NCBI RefSeq assembly: GCF_003332885.2
Contig: NZ_QOWJ01000017.1
Span: 58,024 to 122,023, forward strand
Direction: 5' to 3'
Source of the DNA: Paracnuella aquatica
GTDB taxonomy: Bacteria > Bacteroidota > Bacteroidia > Chitinophagales > Chitinophagaceae
DNA length: 64,000 bases
Each line of letters opens with the position of its first letter. Positions within the stretch are counted from its first letter, which is position 1. The notes below the pieces were generated by a model. The model saw nothing but the letters and a program-made list of their open reading frames with translations. It searched no databases and was not told the origin of the DNA. The position numbers and the translations under genes are program-made. This document shows, piece by piece, positions 37,115 to 45,699 of this stretch.

Positions 37115-37747
37115 ATGAAAAAGATCGTTTTTCTTTTCATACTTGCGGTATCAATGGTGCCAATGAAGGTAAAGGCGCAGGAAGCAGAGATTGAGCAATT
37201 GCTTTTGAACGTGGAAAAGCTGGCACAATTAAAGCAAATCCTTAGCGACTTGAAGAAAGGATATGAAATCGTCAGTACCGGCTACAACACCATCAAAAAC
37301 ATTTCGCAGGGTAATTTTAACCTTCACAAAGATTTTTTAGACCGCCTGCTGGATGTAAGTCCTGAAGTAAAAAATTACCGCCGTGTAGCTGACATTATTA
37401 ACTACCAGCTTCTGATAGTAAAGGAATACAAGAATGCATTCCGACGCTTCAAGCAAGAAGGAAACTTTAGCCCGGATGAGATAAAATATTTGGGAAGCGT
37501 GTATGCCAATCTGTTTAACCAGAGCCTTGCTAACCTGAATGACCTTATTACGATCATCACGGCCGGAGACCTGCGAATGTCCGATGATGAACGCATAAAG
37601 GCAATAGATGAAGTTTTTGCATCTATTGAGGACAAGCTACTCTTTTTGCGGCACTTCAACAACAATACAACGTTACTGGCCATCCAACGAGCAAGGGAAA
37701 AGAAAGACATCGGTACCGCACAAAAAATCTATGGCTTAACTCAGTAA
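37115..37747 (+). CDS. TraI-like secreted protein, copy 3
   Basis: A 210-residue exported helical protein (signal peptide ends VKAQE). LKKGYEIVSTGYNTIKNISQGNFNLHKDF and VADIINYQLLIVKEYKNAFRRFKQ match copies 1 and 2. It begins 2 bp after copy 2 and precedes traJ by 9 bp, all in one operon. Confidence 0.65.
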   Translation: MKKIVFLFILAVSMVPMKVKAQEAEIEQLLLNVEKLAQLKQILSDLKKGYEIVSTGYNTIKNISQGNFNLHKDFLDRLLDVSPEVKNYRRVADIINYQLLIVKEYKNAFRRFKQEGNFSPDEIKYLGSVYANLFNQSLANLNDLITIITAGDLRMSDDERIKAIDEVFASIEDKLLFLRHFNNNTTLLAIQRAREKKDIGTAQKIYGLTQ

Positions 37748-37756
37748 AATTTTGAT

Positions 37757-38974
37757 ATGGTGAACTACACGAAAGCTGCTATTGTAGCGGCTGTGGGGAT
37801 GTTTTTGCCTTTACTTTCCAAGGCGCAAAGCTTATCCGACCAGGCGAAGGGGCTTCATGCCGTGCTGGAACAGATTTATGATGAAATGTTGCCCCTGTGC
37901 AGTAAGCTGATTGGCGTGGGGCAAGGCATTGCCGGTTTTGCGGCCACCTGGTACATTGCTTCCCGTGTGTGGCGGCACATTGCCAATGCAGAGCCGATTG
38001 ATTTTTATCCGCTGTTCCGGCCCTTTGTGATCGGTTTTGCTGTGGTCATTTTCCCCTCTGTCATTGCCATGATCAATGGCGTGATGAAGCCGACCGTTAC
38101 GGCCACAGCTTCCATGGTGACTGACGCTGACAAGGCAATTGCCGTACTGCTGAAACAAAAAGAAGAAGCCATCAAAAAAACGCAGGTGTGGCAAATGTAT
38201 GTGGGCGAAAGCGGCAGCGGTGATAGAGATAAATGGTATCGGTACACGCACCCTGACGATCCGGACCCAGACAATGAAGGCTTTTTTGCAAGCATCGGCA
38301 ACGACATCAAATTTGCGATGTCAAAAGCCTCTTATAATTTCCGCAACTCTATCAAAGAGTGGATGAGCGAAGTGTTGCAAGTGCTCTTTCAGGCAGCAGC
38401 GCTTTGCATCAATACACTACGAACATTTCAACTGGTTATTCTTGCTATATTAGGTCCGCTTGTCTTTGGTATTGCCGTTTTTGATGGCTTTCAGCATACC
38501 CTTACGGTTTGGATAGCCCGTTACATCAATGTCTTTCTCTGGTTACCTGTGGCTAACATCTTCGGCGCCATCATTGGAAAAATCGAGGAGAAAATGCTGC
38601 AACTGGACATCCAACAGGTGCAGGATTACGGCGATACCTTCTTTAGCTCGACGGATGTGGCTTACCTCATTTTTATGATCATTGGCATTGTAGGCTATTT
38701 CACCGTGCCATCAGTTGCCAATTACATTGTTCATGCAGGTGGTGGTAATACGTTGCTCTATAAGGTAAGTAGCCTTTTTAGCAGTACGTCAAGGAGCGCT
38801 GTGAATACTGTTACCGGAAGTGCCGGCATGGTGGCCGATGCCATGGGCAGTGCTGCCGGAAGAGTAAGCAATAGCATCAGCAGTTATGCAGCCAACAGTG
38901 GCTATTTCAAAGAGCAACAGCCGTCTTCCGGCGGCTCAAACTACATGCAGGAAAAGATTTCCGGAAACAGCTAA
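37757..38974 (+). CDS. traJ: Conjugative transposon protein TraJ (VirB6-like)
   Basis: A 405-residue polytopic membrane protein with about seven hydrophobic segments; core features include LIGVGQGIAGFAATWYIASRVWRHIANAEPI and PLFRPFVIGFAVVIFPSVIAMINGV, then a long cytoplasmic or periplasmic middle and a Gly/Ser-rich tail. It forms the inner-membrane channel platform. Typical length for TraJ. Tightly spaced with its neighbours. Confidence 0.9.
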   Translation: MVNYTKAAIVAAVGMFLPLLSKAQSLSDQAKGLHAVLEQIYDEMLPLCSKLIGVGQGIAGFAATWYIASRVWRHIANAEPIDFYPLFRPFVIGFAVVIFPSVIAMINGVMKPTVTATASMVTDADKAIAVLLKQKEEAIKKTQVWQMYVGESGSGDRDKWYRYTHPDDPDPDNEGFFASIGNDIKFAMSKASYNFRNSIKEWMSEVLQVLFQAAALCINTLRTFQLVILAILGPLVFGIAVFDGFQHTLTVWIARYINVFLWLPVANIFGAIIGKIEEKMLQLDIQQVQDYGDTFFSSTDVAYLIFMIIGIVGYFTVPSVANYIVHAGGGNTLLYKVSSLFSSTSRSAVNTVTGSAGMVADAMGSAAGRVSNSISSYAANSGYFKEQQPSSGGSNYMQEKISGNS

Positions 38975-38988
38975 AACCTCCTATTAAG

Positions 38989-39606
38989 ATGTTCAAACAA
39001 ATGAAAAATATTGACACGGCTTTCCGACACGTTCGTGGGTTCACCTTATTGGTCATTGTGGGCAGCCTTGCCCTCTGCGGCTTTACGCTGTATAAAAGCT
39101 ATCAACTGGTCGGCAGCGTTCAGAGCAAGGTTTACATTTTGGCAAATGGCAAAGCACTGGAAGCCTATGCTTCTGACCGCAAAGACAACATTCCTGTAGA
39201 AGCAAGAGACCATGTAAAGACTTTTCATGAATACTTCTTCACCCTGGACCCGGACGACAAGGTTATACAGGCCAACGTGACAAAAGCCTTGTACTTAGCC
39301 GATGCTTCTGCCAAACGAGCTTACGACAACTTGAAAGAGAATGGCTTTTTCACCAACATCATATCCGGAAATATTAGCCAACGTATAAAGGTGGACAGTG
39401 TACAGGTGGACGTGAATCAGTATCCATATTACTTCCGGTGTTACGCTACACAAAACATTATTCGCACCACTAGCACGGTTTCCAGAAGCCTAGTCACTGA
39501 GGGTTACCTGCGCAACGTAAGCCGCTCAGATAACAACCCACACGGCTTTCTCATTGAACGGTGGACGACAATTGACAACCGGGATATCAAAACGGAAAAT
39601 CGATAA
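38989..39606 (+). CDS. traK: Conjugative transposon protein TraK (VirB8-like)
   Basis: A 205-residue protein with a short cytoplasmic N-terminus, one transmembrane helix (GFTLLVIVGSLALCGFTLY) and a periplasmic VirB8-type domain (VEARDHVKTFHEYFFTLDPDD...). It interacts with TraM/TraN in the core complex in related systems. Length and order match. Confidence 0.9.
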   Translation: MFKQMKNIDTAFRHVRGFTLLVIVGSLALCGFTLYKSYQLVGSVQSKVYILANGKALEAYASDRKDNIPVEARDHVKTFHEYFFTLDPDDKVIQANVTKALYLADASAKRAYDNLKENGFFTNIISGNISQRIKVDSVQVDVNQYPYYFRCYATQNIIRTTSTVSRSLVTEGYLRNVSRSDNNPHGFLIERWTTIDNRDIKTENR

Positions 39607-39609
39607 GAA

Positions 39610-40104
39610 ATGTACTTATTTAAGAATAAAAAGAAAGAAGTGTGTCGGGAAAACAACATTCCCGACAAAGTAGCTGCAGGTATTGTGCAGAAGTGCATCA
39701 AGCTGCAATCGAGATGGGCTGACTTTATGCAGCAAAAAACCGAGAAACTTTCCCTTAAAGCAAGAAAATGGGGCTTGCTTCTGTTTTGCTGCCTTTCAGC
39801 AGGCTGCAGCCTGTATCTGGTTGTAGAAAGTCTGCGAAGTAATAAGAAACCGGTCCTTGCTCCCTCACTGATACAGGTGCCTATCCATTCAACCCAAACC
39901 GGCGAAGAGAACACTCGGAGCATTCTTTTGATTACAAAAGGCGAATACCAAAAGATAGAGCGGTTTCGGCGCTATATGGACAGCTTGGGCGGAAGCCCGC
40001 AGGGTGTTGCAACACGAGACAGCCTTCTTTTCCATCGGCCGGGACTTATGGACAGCATTCGTGCCATTGAAAATATCTACCGTTTACAAACGCAAAAAAA
40101 GTAA
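39610..40104 (+). CDS. TraL-position single-span protein
   Basis: A 164-residue protein between traK and traM. One transmembrane segment (WGLLLFCCLSAGCSLYLVV) with a basic N-terminus and a soluble tail. The position is that of TraL; sequence similarity is too low to name it firmly. It ends 4 bp before the traM start. Confidence 0.6.
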   Translation: MYLFKNKKKEVCRENNIPDKVAAGIVQKCIKLQSRWADFMQQKTEKLSLKARKWGLLLFCCLSAGCSLYLVVESLRSNKKPVLAPSLIQVPIHSTQTGEENTRSILLITKGEYQKIERFRRYMDSLGGSPQGVATRDSLLFHRPGLMDSIRAIENIYRLQTQKK

Positions 40105-40108
40105 AACC

Positions 40109-41437
40109 ATGCAAACAAAAACACAATCACCGCGATTCTTAAGGAGGCGTCGGTTCTTCCTCGTTCTTCCGTTATTAGCACTGCCGTTTACAACGCTGAT
40201 GTTTTGGGCAATGGGTGGCGGAAAAGGAAGCGGAGCAGAGGCGGGCCAAACCACTCCAAAAGGTGGTCTCAACATGCAACTCCCCGATGCGTATCTAAAA
40301 GATGACAAGAGCTTGAATAAGCTAAGTTATTATGAAAAAGCGGCGTCCGACGCGCAAAAGCTGCATGAGCAGCTCAAAAACGATCCATATTACGGGAAGG
40401 GCAATACTGATGAAACATTAATGGCTTCATCTGATACCGCCATTTCGCCGATGACCTATAACAAGAATGTCTTAGGCAAAGGACTGAATACCTCGCCTTA
40501 CAATGCTGATAATATGGACCCGAATGAAGCGAAAGTGTACAACAAACTGAGTGAGCTAAATAAGGCTTTAAATGGAGCAACATCGCAAACGACCAAAAGG
40601 AGTTCTTATCCCAATTTGAACCGTTCCGGCAGCGTGGCGGTAAACAGCGCTGATGTGGACCGCTTGGAACGGATGATGAACATGACCAGGAATGAAGATA
40701 ACAGCGAAGACCCTGAAATGAAACAACTGAGCGGAATGATGGATAAAATACTGGACATTCAGCACCCGGAACGAATAAAAGAAAAGTTTGAGAAGAAAAA
40801 CGAAACGGTTACTGCAAACATCTATTCCGTACAGGCAAGAATTGAGGATAATAATCCTTCGTTAGTCACCAACAATCCCGCATCAAGCGAAACACGCCAA
40901 ACCAATAGTAGTCCTTCTAATGGATTTTTCTCGCTGGTAGATGACATGGAGAACGCCACCGAGACGCCGAATTCCATTTCAGCTGTTATTCATGAAACGC
41001 AAACGGTTGTGGACGGTGCTGTTGTCAAGCTGCGCCTGACGAGCGACGTTTTTGTCAACGGCGCCCTTGTGCCGAAAGGAAGCTTCGTGTTTGGGACAAC
41101 CACCCTAAATGGCGAACGGCTGACCATTAAAATTAACTCCATCCGTTACAAGAGTTCTCTCTTTCCGGTGCAACTCTCTGTCGTGGACATGGACGGAATG
41201 GATGGTGTATACGTTCCCGGAGCGATTACCCGTGACGTTGCCAAGAATTCCGCTGATCGTGCCATACAAGGTATCGGCATCGCAACGCTCGACCCATCCC
41301 TCAAAGCACAAGCCGCCAGTGCCGGCATTGAAGCAGCAAAGACATTGCTGAGTAAGAAAGCAAAGCTCATAAAAGTGATCCTGAAGGCAGGCTATCAGGT
41401 TTACCTGCAAGATGAGAAAACGAAAGGAGCCTCTTGA
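40109..41437 (+). CDS. traM: Conjugative transposon protein TraM (VirB10-like)
   Basis: A 442-residue protein from ATG 40109; the open frame to 40004 overlaps the preceding gene and is not needed. One N-terminal membrane helix after a basic cluster (FLRRRRFFLVLPLLALP), a long Asn/Ser-rich low-complexity linker and a C-terminal VirB10/TraM domain (FVNGALVPKGSFVFGTTTLN, VDMDGMDGVYVPGAI). It bridges inner and outer membranes in the secretion channel. Confidence 0.9.
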   Translation: MQTKTQSPRFLRRRRFFLVLPLLALPFTTLMFWAMGGGKGSGAEAGQTTPKGGLNMQLPDAYLKDDKSLNKLSYYEKAASDAQKLHEQLKNDPYYGKGNTDETLMASSDTAISPMTYNKNVLGKGLNTSPYNADNMDPNEAKVYNKLSELNKALNGATSQTTKRSSYPNLNRSGSVAVNSADVDRLERMMNMTRNEDNSEDPEMKQLSGMMDKILDIQHPERIKEKFEKKNETVTANIYSVQARIEDNNPSLVTNNPASSETRQTNSSPSNGFFSLVDDMENATETPNSISAVIHETQTVVDGAVVKLRLTSDVFVNGALVPKGSFVFGTTTLNGERLTIKINSIRYKSSLFPVQLSVVDMDGMDGVYVPGAITRDVAKNSADRAIQGIGIATLDPSLKAQAASAGIEAAKTLLSKKAKLIKVILKAGYQVYLQDEKTKGAS

Positions 41438-41494
41438 TACAATTCTTCTTCTTCACAGCACAAAAAGTCATTCAACATTCAAATTTCTATGTGT

Positions 41495-42340
41495 ATGAAA
41501 AAATCAATTGCTGGAGCGGTTGCAGCAGTGAGCGTCTTGCTCTTCACCATCACAACGCATTCACAAAATACCAGTGTACAGTACAAAACAACCATTGTTC
41601 CATCGTATCCTTTGTCGCTGGCATACAACAAAACCACCAACCTGGTTTTTCCCTATGCCATAAAAAGTGTGGACAGAGGCAGCCGGGATGTATTAGCCCA
41701 GAAAGCAAAAGGGGTAGAAAACATACTGCTGGTCAAAGCCGGAAGAGAAAATTTTGCTGAAACCAATTTAAGCGTCATCACCACCGATGGAAAACTCTAT
41801 TCCTTTTTGTTGAATTACAGTGTCAACCCAGTCTTGTTAACTATCTCTTTTGCGAAAGACACCGCCGTTGATGGCAGATACACATCGCAATCAGGAAGCA
41901 ACGAAGCGGAAATGGAATTTACTGCCGAAAAGATCAGCCGTGAAAAACGAATGCTTCATGGCATTAAGCACAAGAAATTTGAAATGCGTCTTCGCTTAAA
42001 CGGTCTTTACATCAAAAGCGATGTCCTGTACTTTCAATTGGAAGTGCGAAACAACTCCAACCTTACTTACGACGTTGACATGCTGCGCCTCTTTATACGA
42101 GACCAAAAGAAAGCCGAGCGGACCGCTTCTCAGGAGATTGAATTGTTGCCTTTATATGCATACGGCGATACATCATCAGTAAAGCCTCAGTCAACAAGCG
42201 TCGTTGTCTTTGCCTTTCCGAAGTTCACGATACCGGACAAAAAATACCTGCTCATTCAACTAATGGAAAAAGATGGCGGCAGGCATTTACACCTCGATGT
42301 AGGCAACAGAATGATTGTAAAGGCAAAGCCCTCTGAATAA
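41495..42340 (+). CDS. traN: Conjugative transposon protein TraN (VirB9-like)
   Basis: About 281 residues. ATG 41495 (MKKSIAGAV...) is preferred; an ATG 6 bp earlier is also in frame. Signal peptide to about residue 24, then the VirB9/TraN pattern SLAYNKTTNLVFPYAIKSVDRGSRDV and LLVKAGRENFAETNLSVIT. It forms the outer-membrane end of the core complex. No TraO, TraP or TraQ follows. Confidence 0.9.
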   Translation: MKKSIAGAVAAVSVLLFTITTHSQNTSVQYKTTIVPSYPLSLAYNKTTNLVFPYAIKSVDRGSRDVLAQKAKGVENILLVKAGRENFAETNLSVITTDGKLYSFLLNYSVNPVLLTISFAKDTAVDGRYTSQSGSNEAEMEFTAEKISREKRMLHGIKHKKFEMRLRLNGLYIKSDVLYFQLEVRNNSNLTYDVDMLRLFIRDQKKAERTASQEIELLPLYAYGDTSSVKPQSTSVVVFAFPKFTIPDKKYLLIQLMEKDGGRHLHLDVGNRMIVKAKPSE

Positions 42341-42374
42341 CAATTCTTATTTATTCATACGTTAATTCAATTTT

Positions 42375-43178
42375 ATGAACCAGAAAAACTTTGATTATCT
42401 GAAAGACCAGGTAAAGTTCACAGGCTTCGGTGATAGCCTAGAGCCCGAAATGAAAGAAAAAATGCAAAAGCAAGTGCCGGAATTTCAATTGTATCACAAC
42501 GCCAAGTTTGGAAATGATGTGTCAACGGCTGTACTGCATTTTAAAAAATCGGAGCAGACCGACATGTACTTTTTCAACAAGTACGAACTGACCCTGAAGC
42601 TGGAAAACAATGCTGACATGATGAAGCAAACCTTCTTTATCGGAAAAGCTAATAACGTCACACTAAAAGAAGCATACAACCTCATGAACGGCCGAGCGGT
42701 GAATAAAGACCTAAATAATAAGGAAGGTCAAGCATATAACGCCTGGTTACAAATGGATTTTAAGGAAACAGACAAAAACGGCAACTACCAGCTTAAGCAC
42801 TTTCATCAAAATTATGGCTTTGATCTTGCGAAAGAGTTGGCAAAACACCCCATCAAAGAACTAGCCAGTGAGCAAGATAAGACAAGGCTGCTGGAGTCGC
42901 TGCAAAAAGGCAATCGTCAGGCGGTAACCTTCTTAAAAGAAGGAAATGAGCAAAGAATGTATGTTGAAGCCAACCCACGGTTCAAATCCGTGAACATCTA
43001 TGATGGCTCTATGCAGCGAGTGCACAGCCAGTCACAAAAGGAAAAGAATACTTCCGAACAATCGGTGAAGCAAAACGCAAAAAAAGAAAACCAGAAGCAG
43101 GAGGTGGGTGATGAAGGCGGAGATTTTGATCAGCCAAAGCAAAAGCGAAGCCGAAGAAAAGGACAGTCGATTAGTTAA
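42375..43178 (+). CDS. Conserved mobile-element protein (DUF3945-like)
   Basis: A 267-residue hydrophilic protein. KSEQTDMYFFNKYEL, LKEAYNLMNGRAVNKDL and YNAWLQMDFKETDKNGN are characteristic of proteins found in Bacteroidota plasmids and conjugative transposons. The C-terminal 60 residues are highly charged and low complexity (KQNAKKENQKQE... KQKRSRRKG), suggesting nucleic-acid contact. Function unknown; no signal peptide. Confidence 0.65.
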   Translation: MNQKNFDYLKDQVKFTGFGDSLEPEMKEKMQKQVPEFQLYHNAKFGNDVSTAVLHFKKSEQTDMYFFNKYELTLKLENNADMMKQTFFIGKANNVTLKEAYNLMNGRAVNKDLNNKEGQAYNAWLQMDFKETDKNGNYQLKHFHQNYGFDLAKELAKHPIKELASEQDKTRLLESLQKGNRQAVTFLKEGNEQRMYVEANPRFKSVNIYDGSMQRVHSQSQKEKNTSEQSVKQNAKKENQKQEVGDEGGDFDQPKQKRSRRKGQSIS

Positions 43179-43190
43179 AAGTCGTTCACA

Positions 43191-43478
43191 ATGCAAGAGT
43201 GGGACAAATTTTCGGAATTCTTTGCTGCCATCGTGGATGATCCACGGGTCAACACAACCCACGTCAGCCTGTATATGGCTTTATTGCATTACTGGGAGGA
43301 ACATGCTTTTCTAAGTCCGATCAGGGTATTCAGCCATGACATCATGCCGCTTGCTAAGATTTTGTCCACGGCAACTTATCATAGAAGCATCCGTGCACTA
43401 AGCGATTTCGGTTATATACGATATGAGCCTTCCTTCAAAAGAAATCAAGGCAGCAAGGTATACATCTTACTCAAGTAA
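43191..43478 (+). CDS. Winged-helix DNA-binding protein
   Basis: A 95-residue protein with a helical N-terminus and a wing: THVSLYMALLHYWEEHAF, then ILSTATYHRSIRALSDFGYIRYEPS and a final beta strand VYILL. The layout (recognition helix TYHRSIRAL followed by GYI strand) suits a small replication or transcription regulator of mobile elements. It starts 12 bp after the preceding gene. Confidence 0.6.
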   Translation: MQEWDKFSEFFAAIVDDPRVNTTHVSLYMALLHYWEEHAFLSPIRVFSHDIMPLAKILSTATYHRSIRALSDFGYIRYEPSFKRNQGSKVYILLK

Positions 43479-43497
43479 ACTAGCAAATAAAGAATTT

Positions 43498-43767
43498 ATG
43501 AATGTAGAAGTCATCACCAAGGAAGATTTGCAGGCATTTCGGATGCAACTGCTAGAAGATATAAAATCACTTCTGCAGCAGGGTAGAGACACTTCGTTGG
43601 GACACATTGAAGGTTACAAAACAGCGAATGTTAGAAAAATATTGGGTTGCTCAGTGAACAAACTGGTTTCTTTAAGAGTTGCTAGAAAAATACGAACAAA
43701 GAAAATTGGCGGAACGGTTTATTACAACAAAGAGGATGTCAAGCGGCTTGTGGAGGAAGGGTTTTGA
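43498..43767 (+). CDS. Helix-turn-helix protein, excisionase-like
   Basis: An 89-residue protein from ATG 43498. The C-terminal half carries a MerR/excisionase-type fold: YKTANVRKILGCSVNKLVSLRVARKIRTKKIGG followed by TVYYNKEDVKRLVEEG. N-terminal half is a coiled-coil-like helix. Such proteins act as directionality factors or regulators in Bacteroidota mobile elements. A longer frame upstream overlaps the winged-helix gene and is not needed. Confidence 0.65.
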   Translation: MNVEVITKEDLQAFRMQLLEDIKSLLQQGRDTSLGHIEGYKTANVRKILGCSVNKLVSLRVARKIRTKKIGGTVYYNKEDVKRLVEEGF

Positions 43768-44190
43768 TGAAAGGCTCTTGGTTGAGCCTTGTAGACACGT
43801 CAGACCTTATTGGAACACTTTCCTAATAATAAAATTTGAATTGAGTTTATTAATTCGTTCCTTTTGACCATCACGGTCTCAAATCTTCCCGAAACGGACA
43901 TTCCTAGCCCCAAGGGTTGAAAACTCGAACCAAATACTTAAAGATTTACGGGATTTCTGTCCTTTGTTGGGTATTACTGGGTAAAACTGACCAATAAAAA
44001 GTTCGAGTTTTTTGAGGTCTATACCGTCGTGTTCAATAATCTTTTCGAGAACCCCACGTTCAATTACGCTATTAAAGAATGGAAACCCTAAAATTTTATA
44101 TCTGGTTGATTAACCTTTTAAAGAGGCGCTTCATTCAATCTATCTACAACAGGGTTCCTTCAATAACTTTTCGTAAATTGGTTACCCTTT
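43768..44190. other. Intergenic region before NLR operon
   Basis: About 420 bp. Apart from repeat copy A it holds AT-rich sequence likely to contain the promoter of the four-gene operon. No ORF or RNA gene was recognised. Confidence 0.5.
43861..44022 (+). repeat. Cargo-delimiting repeat, copy A
   Basis: A 162-bp intergenic element matched by copies B and C. Shared blocks: TTTTGACCATCACGGTCTC, AAACGGACAT, TAGCCCCAAGGGTTG, GATTTACG, TTGGGTATT, GGGTAAAAC and GAGGTCTAT. An 11-bp inverted pair, AAAACTCGAAC (43920-43930) and GTTCGAGTTTT (44001-44011), brackets exactly 70 bp. It lies between the last conjugation-module gene and the NLR operon. Confidence 0.8.
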
Positions 44191-45237
44191 TTGTTATTGT
44201 CTTTACCATTAAACCAAGCAGAGCACGTGTTGAAAGAATTCGGATTTGACTATGGATTAAAACCGCGGCTAATTTTAGTCTCTGATATCTCCTTCCCTGA
44301 ATATTTTCAAAAAGCGAAGTGTATTGCAATCGCTTTTATTCATTGTCCTGACAGCCTCGACAATTTAATTACGACTGAAATTGGTTTTCTGTGCGAGGTC
44401 GAGGAATATGCCGAGAAATTTATGGATTGTCTCATGCAATGGGTAAAGGATTCTGGTGATGATGGCGATGCAGTAGAGCTCGAATTTATTGAACTCCTTG
44501 ATGGTGAATACATGTTGGGAATTGCTCCAAACGTTGACCGTTTTTTAAAACGAATGATAGAACCTATGTTGATGGAAAGGGTTGATCCCATGTTCAGCAT
44601 GGCGACACAAGGAAAAGGAGGAATGAGAATAGGTGAAAATTACTCATTGTTCAAAAGCCAGTATGTAAAGGGAAGACGCATTCCAGTCCGGATATTTTAT
44701 GGCAGCAAGGATGGAAAAATTCAAAAAAACAGCGAAAGGTACTTCGTCAAAACCGAATTCAAATTTAGTAAAGAAGGTGAGCTGCCGAATGAGTCGTTAG
44801 GCCATGGGCTGTTAGCAAAAAAAGATAAGCCCTTTAACCCGAAGAACTTTAAACGAAAAGGTCCGGTTGACATGGCGCCCATAGAAAAAAGAAGAATGGA
44901 AGAACTCAACCATTTTTTTCCTTTGATTTTGGACAGAATTGAAAGGGAAAAATGGTTGGAAGGAGTGATCGCCAGTATTCCACCACACATAAGCCGTCCA
45001 GAGGTGATTCAGGCTATCTGCAACATTGTTCTTTTGGAGCGACTTAAACAAAACAACCCTCTAAGTATAAACACCGATGGTCCGGGTCACGATATGAACC
45101 TTTTGCAACACCTGCTTCAACAGGTCGAATCCTTCAGCAGCTATTTTCCGCCGCCGGAGCTTTTTACGAAAGCCCTGATTAAAAAACAGGCAAAGCTGGA
45201 TAAAAAGTATTTAACCGAATACCTACAAAAAATATAA
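44191..45237 (+). CDS. Unknown protein, first gene of NLR operon
   Basis: Up to 348 residues. The frame has no ATG near its start: TTG 44191, GTG 44227 and TTG 44230 are the candidate starts. It looks like a mixed alpha/beta N-terminal part (KPRLILVSDISFPEY, CIAIAFIHC), an acidic middle (KDSGDDGDAVELEF), a basic segment (YFVKTEFKFSKEGE, NFKRKGPVD) and a helical C-terminus. No catalytic motif or membrane segment is recognised. It ends 3 bp before the next start, so it belongs to the operon. I do not know its family; a regulatory or sensor/effector role would be a guess from context. Confidence 0.6.
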   Translation: MLLSLPLNQAEHVLKEFGFDYGLKPRLILVSDISFPEYFQKAKCIAIAFIHCPDSLDNLITTEIGFLCEVEEYAEKFMDCLMQWVKDSGDDGDAVELEFIELLDGEYMLGIAPNVDRFLKRMIEPMLMERVDPMFSMATQGKGGMRIGENYSLFKSQYVKGRRIPVRIFYGSKDGKIQKNSERYFVKTEFKFSKEGELPNESLGHGLLAKKDKPFNPKNFKRKGPVDMAPIEKRRMEELNHFFPLILDRIEREKWLEGVIASIPPHISRPEVIQAICNIVLLERLKQNNPLSINTDGPGHDMNLLQHLLQQVESFSSYFPPPELFTKALIKKQAKLDKKYLTEYLQKI

Positions 45238-45240
45238 CAC

Positions 45241-45699
45241 ATGGTAATTACCACAACCTTATTTGCAGGACTTGCTGATTTTTTTGAGCACCACAAAGGA
45301 GATATCGCTAGTAAAATGGCTGCCAGCGCCGGTTATGACATCTTGAAAAAGAGCCTCAACTTCAAAGGTCTGGCTGCAAAAATCAAAGGTTACTTTAAAA
45401 AAGAAGAACAGGCGGATCAATTTATCGAACAGGTTTGTAACCAACCCGTTCAGGAAGGAGAGGATCCACAAGCGGCTCTACGTAAGACGTATGAAAAATT
45501 TACAGGTGAAACATTTCCATCGGAATTTCTGCAGGATTTAAAGACTTGGTTTGCGGACAATCGTGAGGCAATCCAACAGACAACCACTGTTAGTTTCAGT
45601 CATTCATCTGGTTTCAATATAGGTGCACAGCAAGCAAAAGGAAATATTTATAACGTTCAAGGTGACTACAATAAGGGCAATGAGCGAAAAGAAGATTGA
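45241..45699 (+). CDS. Small helical protein with C-terminal amyloid-like motif (Bell-type candidate)
   Basis: A 152-residue protein. Residues 1-112 are predicted all-helical with an amphipathic, Ala/Gly-containing first helix (MVITTTLFAGLADFF), LNFKGLAAKIKGYF, and helices to about 112. A Ser/Thr-rich linker leads to the tail with GNIYNVQGDYN (134-144). The same motif, in diverged codons, opens the adjacent ATPase (IYNVLGDFN). This arrangement (helical membrane-acting domain plus C-terminal amyloid motif matched by an NLR N-terminus) is that described for bacterial Bell/BASS NLR pairs. Cell-death effector function is inferred. Overlaps the next gene by 20 bp. Confidence 0.6.
   Translation: MVITTTLFAGLADFFEHHKGDIASKMAASAGYDILKKSLNFKGLAAKIKGYFKKEEQADQFIEQVCNQPVQEGEDPQAALRKTYEKFTGETFPSEFLQDLKTWFADNREAIQQTTTVSFSHSSGFNIGAQQAKGNIYNVQGDYNKGNERKED

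Noticed and set aside
43920-44011. Integron attC-like site in the repeat
   Set aside because: The arms do not fit RYYYAAC/GTTRRRY and no integron integrase is nearby.
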